Both the position numbers and the translations under genes were made by a program. A stretch of DNA of 35,861 bases from Staphylococcus pseudintermedius (GTDB lineage: Bacteria; Bacillota; Bacilli; Staphylococcales; Staphylococcaceae): assembly GCF_001792775.2 (NCBI RefSeq), contig NZ_MLGE02000011.1, forward strand, positions 51,439-87,299, given 5' to 3'. This document shows, piece after piece, positions 33,855 through 35,861 of the stretch. The notes under the pieces were generated by a model. It was not told where the DNA came from. It searched no databases and saw only the letters and a list, made by a program, of their open reading frames with translations. Positions within the stretch are counted from its first letter, which is position 1. Each line of letters begins with the position of its first letter.

Positions 33855-34679
33855 ATGTGGAAATGGGAAACTGAAGGTGAGGCTAAAGGGGTCATCGTCA
33901 TTGTACATAACATGTTAGAACATACAGGACGTTATGCCTATGTTATTACACATTTAAAACGCAATGGCTACCATGTTATTATGGGTGATTTGCCAGGACA
34001 AGGCCAAACTTCACGTATGAACAAAGGGCAAATCCAAAGCTTTGAAGTCTACCAAGAGCGTGTGTTGGAATGGGTAGAAATTGCTGAAGAATATCATTTG
34101 CCTATTTTTATGATTGGTGTCGGATTAGGTGGTTTGATTTGTTTAAATTTATTAGAAAAAGTGCAATTGGATATCGAAGGTTTAATCTTACTTTCGCCAC
34201 TGCTCGCATTTCAAAAACATTATAAAACTCGTAAAAATATTTTAGCATCCAACATTGGCGACATTTCAAAAGGCACAAAGTTTGATATAGGCATTGAAGC
34301 TGAGGTACTGACACGCAATCCAGAAGTCCAAGAAGAAACACGAAATGACCCGATGATGTTAAAAAAAGTGAGTTATCATTGGTATAAAGAAGTTGTACGT
34401 ACCATGAAAGACACAGCCGACCATCTTCATAAATTAACGGCAAAACCGATGTGTGTCATGTATGGAACGGCTGATCAGATTTCTGATACTGAAGTGACGC
34501 ACCAATTATTGCACTCATTGAATTTAGATGAAGTTTATTTTAAAGCGTGGCCACTTCTTGCACATGAGATTCATAATGAACCCGAACGTGAAGCTGTCAT
34601 GCGTTATATTTTAAGCTTTTTAAACAATCGGGTGTATGCGGCAGGCTATTTAGTTGAAGATGAAAATAGTCTTAAATAA
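33855..34679 (+). CDS. Lysophospholipase-like alpha/beta hydrolase without nucleophile serine
   Basis: The product is 274 residues. The overall layout is that of serine-hydrolase monoacylglycerol lipases: VVIVHNMLEHTGRYAYVI region with HN in place of HG, GYHVIMGDLPGQGQTSR, a nucleophile-elbow position IGVGLGGLICLN, MYGTADQISD for the acid residue and LLAHEIHNEPERE for the His. The elbow reads GVGLG and not GxSxG, so the expected serine is absent. It may be inactive, use another residue, or have a binding role. In S. aureus the orthologue lies next to putA and, as I recall it, has the same change. AAAGGAAGG precedes ATG 33855 with long spacing. Confidence 0.75.
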   Translation: MWKWETEGEAKGVIVIVHNMLEHTGRYAYVITHLKRNGYHVIMGDLPGQGQTSRMNKGQIQSFEVYQERVLEWVEIAEEYHLPIFMIGVGLGGLICLNLLEKVQLDIEGLILLSPLLAFQKHYKTRKNILASNIGDISKGTKFDIGIEAEVLTRNPEVQEETRNDPMMLKKVSYHWYKEVVRTMKDTADHLHKLTAKPMCVMYGTADQISDTEVTHQLLHSLNLDEVYFKAWPLLAHEIHNEPEREAVMRYILSFLNNRVYAAGYLVEDENSLK

Positions 34680-34775
34680 GTTAAAAATATACAAAAAGTA
34701 TAGGATAAATGATTAATTTTCGTTTGTCCTAAAATTTTATCATTGAAAGAATATGGAAAACGTGTTAAGTTATAT

Positions 34776-34793
34776 ATGTGAAAAGAATCACAA
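34776..34793. promoter_or_regulatory. Rex operator before ldh
   Basis: ATGTGAAAAGAATCACAA fits the Rex consensus TTGTGA-N6-TCACAA with one mismatch at the first base. It lies 46-63 bases before the ldh start, beside an AT-rich -10-like TATATA. Rex is a redox repressor released by NADH, which would turn on lactate fermentation. Confidence 0.75.
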
Positions 34794-34839
34794 GTAATAA
34801 ATAGTGAACAAATTTGGCATAGTTAGGAGAGTGTTTTTC

Positions 34840-35790
34840 ATGAAGACAAAAGGTAATAAAGTAGTATTAGTAGGTAATGGTGCAGTGGGTGCAAGCTATG
34901 CCTTTACAATGATGAGTCAAGGTGTAGCAGATGAACTGGTTATTATTGATATCAATAAAGATAAAGTGCTTGGAGATGTATTAGATTTAAACCATGGTGC
35001 ACCGTATGCAGATTCCCCAGTTAAAGTCGTAGCAGGTGAATACTCTGACTGTGGTGATGCAGATTTAGTTGTGATTTGTGCAGGCGCGCCTCAAAAAGTT
35101 GGCGAAACACGTTTAGACTTAGTAGAAAAAAATGCAAAAATTTATAAAGATATTGTGACTTCAATTATGGATAGCGGTTTCGATGGTATTTTCTTAATCG
35201 CAGCCAACCCAGTAGATATTTTAACTTACGTTACTTTAAAATACTCAGGCTTACCAAAACACAAAGTTATCGGTTCAGGAACAATTTTAGATACAGCACG
35301 TTTCAGACATTTAATTAGTGAAGCCTTCGATGTAGCACCTGCAAGTATTCATGGTTATATCATTGGTGAACACGGTGATTCTGAAGTGCCAGTATGGTCT
35401 GGCGCAACAATTGCAGGTGTTTCAATTTATGAACAATTGAAAAACGACCCTGAAAAATCACATTTAATTGAAGATATTTATGTGAATACTCGTGATGCAG
35501 CTTATGACATCATTAAAGCAAAAGGTGCAACATACTACGGTGTGGCAATGGGATTAATGCATATTTCAAAAGCCATCTTAAAAAATCAAAACATCGTATT
35601 AACAGTGTCTAGTTACTTAGAAGGTGAATACGGTCATGAAGGTGTGTACACTGGCGTGCCGACAGTGATCAATGGCGATGGTGCTTCACGTGTCATTGAA
35701 ACACCATTAAATGACGATGAAAAAGAAAAATTTGCTAAATCTGTTAAAATTTTAAAAGATATGCAAGATTCTATTTCTCACCTTTTCTAA
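34840..35790 (+). CDS. ldh: L-lactate dehydrogenase
   Basis: The product is 316 residues. The NAD-binding fold is [15 protein letters not shown] with Asp in IIDIN. Active-site segments are [14 protein letters not shown] with the substrate Arg, [19 protein letters not shown] and [14 protein letters not shown] with the catalytic His. It reduces pyruvate to L-lactate and regenerates NAD. By recalled similarity it resembles staphylococcal Ldh1 more than Ldh2 ([20 protein letters not shown]). I chose ATG 34840, ten bases after GGAG; the frame upstream to 34804 has no ribosome site. The Rex site links it to low oxygen. Confidence 0.96.
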   Translation: MKTKGNKVVLVGNGAVGASYAFTMMSQGVADELVIIDINKDKVLGDVLDLNHGAPYADSPVKVVAGEYSDCGDADLVVICAGAPQKVGETRLDLVEKNAKIYKDIVTSIMDSGFDGIFLIAANPVDILTYVTLKYSGLPKHKVIGSGTILDTARFRHLISEAFDVAPASIHGYIIGEHGDSEVPVWSGATIAGVSIYEQLKNDPEKSHLIEDIYVNTRDAAYDIIKAKGATYYGVAMGLMHISKAILKNQNIVLTVSSYLEGEYGHEGVYTGVPTVINGDGASRVIETPLNDDEKEKFAKSVKILKDMQDSISHLF

Positions 35791-35821
35791 TGAAAAATAA
35801 TAAATAAATAGAGTTTTAAAT

Positions 35822-35859
35822 GGTCCTATCTCTTTTTGTAGAGTGTAGGGCCGTTTTTT
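35822..35859 (+). terminator. Terminator of ldh
   Basis: GGTCCTA (35822-35828) pairs with TAGGGCC (35846-35852), with an inner TCT/AGA stem, and ends in six T. Confidence 0.8.
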
Positions 35860-35861
35860 GC

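Noticed and set aside
1..35861. CRISPR arrays, tRNA or rRNA genes, insertion sequences
   Set aside because: No spaced repeats, cloverleaf sequences, rRNA stretches or transposase motifs were seen on either strand.

Overview
The window is a piece of a Staphylococcus chromosome. The AT-rich coding, strong AAAGGAGG-type ribosome binding sites and gene order (menE-menC, pckA facing metK, paired crcB, transaldolase, sigS, sagB, ribD-ribE-ribBA-ribH, proline dehydrogenase, lysophospholipase-like gene) match the S. aureus backbone as I remember it. The bicomponent leukocidin pair at the left end looks like lukS-I/lukF-I, which points to the S. intermedius group (S. pseudintermedius, S. intermedius, S. 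delphini). The species call is inference.

Layout. (1) 1-926: the end of a phage head-morphogenesis module, with a partial small protein, two hairpins and an intact DUF4355-type scaffold gene. No capsid gene follows. (2) 985-2899: the leukocidin operon on the minus strand, converging on the phage fragment. A gene-poor AT-rich stretch follows to 3420. (3) 3421-11322: a histidine phosphatase, then a complete L-ascorbate utilisation operon (ulaG-ulaA-ulaB-ulaC-ulaD-ulaE-ulaF) with a CcpA-type cre site in front and a BglG/Mga-like regulator behind. This takes up ascorbate by PTS and converts it to D-xylulose 5-phosphate. (4) 11497-15402: menE-menC of menaquinone synthesis, yidD on the other strand, a NUDIX hydrolase and an alpha/beta hydrolase. 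(5) 15800-19043: pckA and metK transcribed divergently. metK is under a SAM-I riboswitch and pckA has a cre-like palindrome at its promoter. (6) 19131-23645: a NERD-domain membrane protein, an aldo/keto reductase, two overlapping crcB fluoride-channel genes with a small membrane protein, transaldolase, and a HAAS-like membrane protein. (7) 23648-26185: a two-gene operon of an ECF-type sigma factor (sigS) and a ComK-like protein, a 74-residue protein, the membrane glucosaminidase sagB, and an uncatalogued 26-codon membrane peptide on the minus strand. (8) 26401-31783: an FAD/NAD(P)-binding protein with a lysine-rich tail, then the riboflavin operon under an FMN riboswitch. (9) 31908-35861: proline dehydrogenase, a 35-codon exported peptide, a small membrane protein, a lysophospholipase-like protein without the nucleophile serine, and L-lactate dehydrogenase behind a Rex-type operator.

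Most of the window is ordinary staphylococcal core genome. The parts worth a second look are: the small hydrophobic peptide at 26105-26185, whose start codon sits in a hairpin; the putative secreted peptide at 33059-33163; the sigS leader, which has a perfect palindrome at the predicted transcription start and no usual start codon at the right distance from its strong Shine-Dalgarno; and the junction of phage fragment and leukocidin. I found no tRNA, rRNA, CRISPR array, insertion sequence or replication origin. No database search was possible, so family names rest on motifs and remembered sequences.
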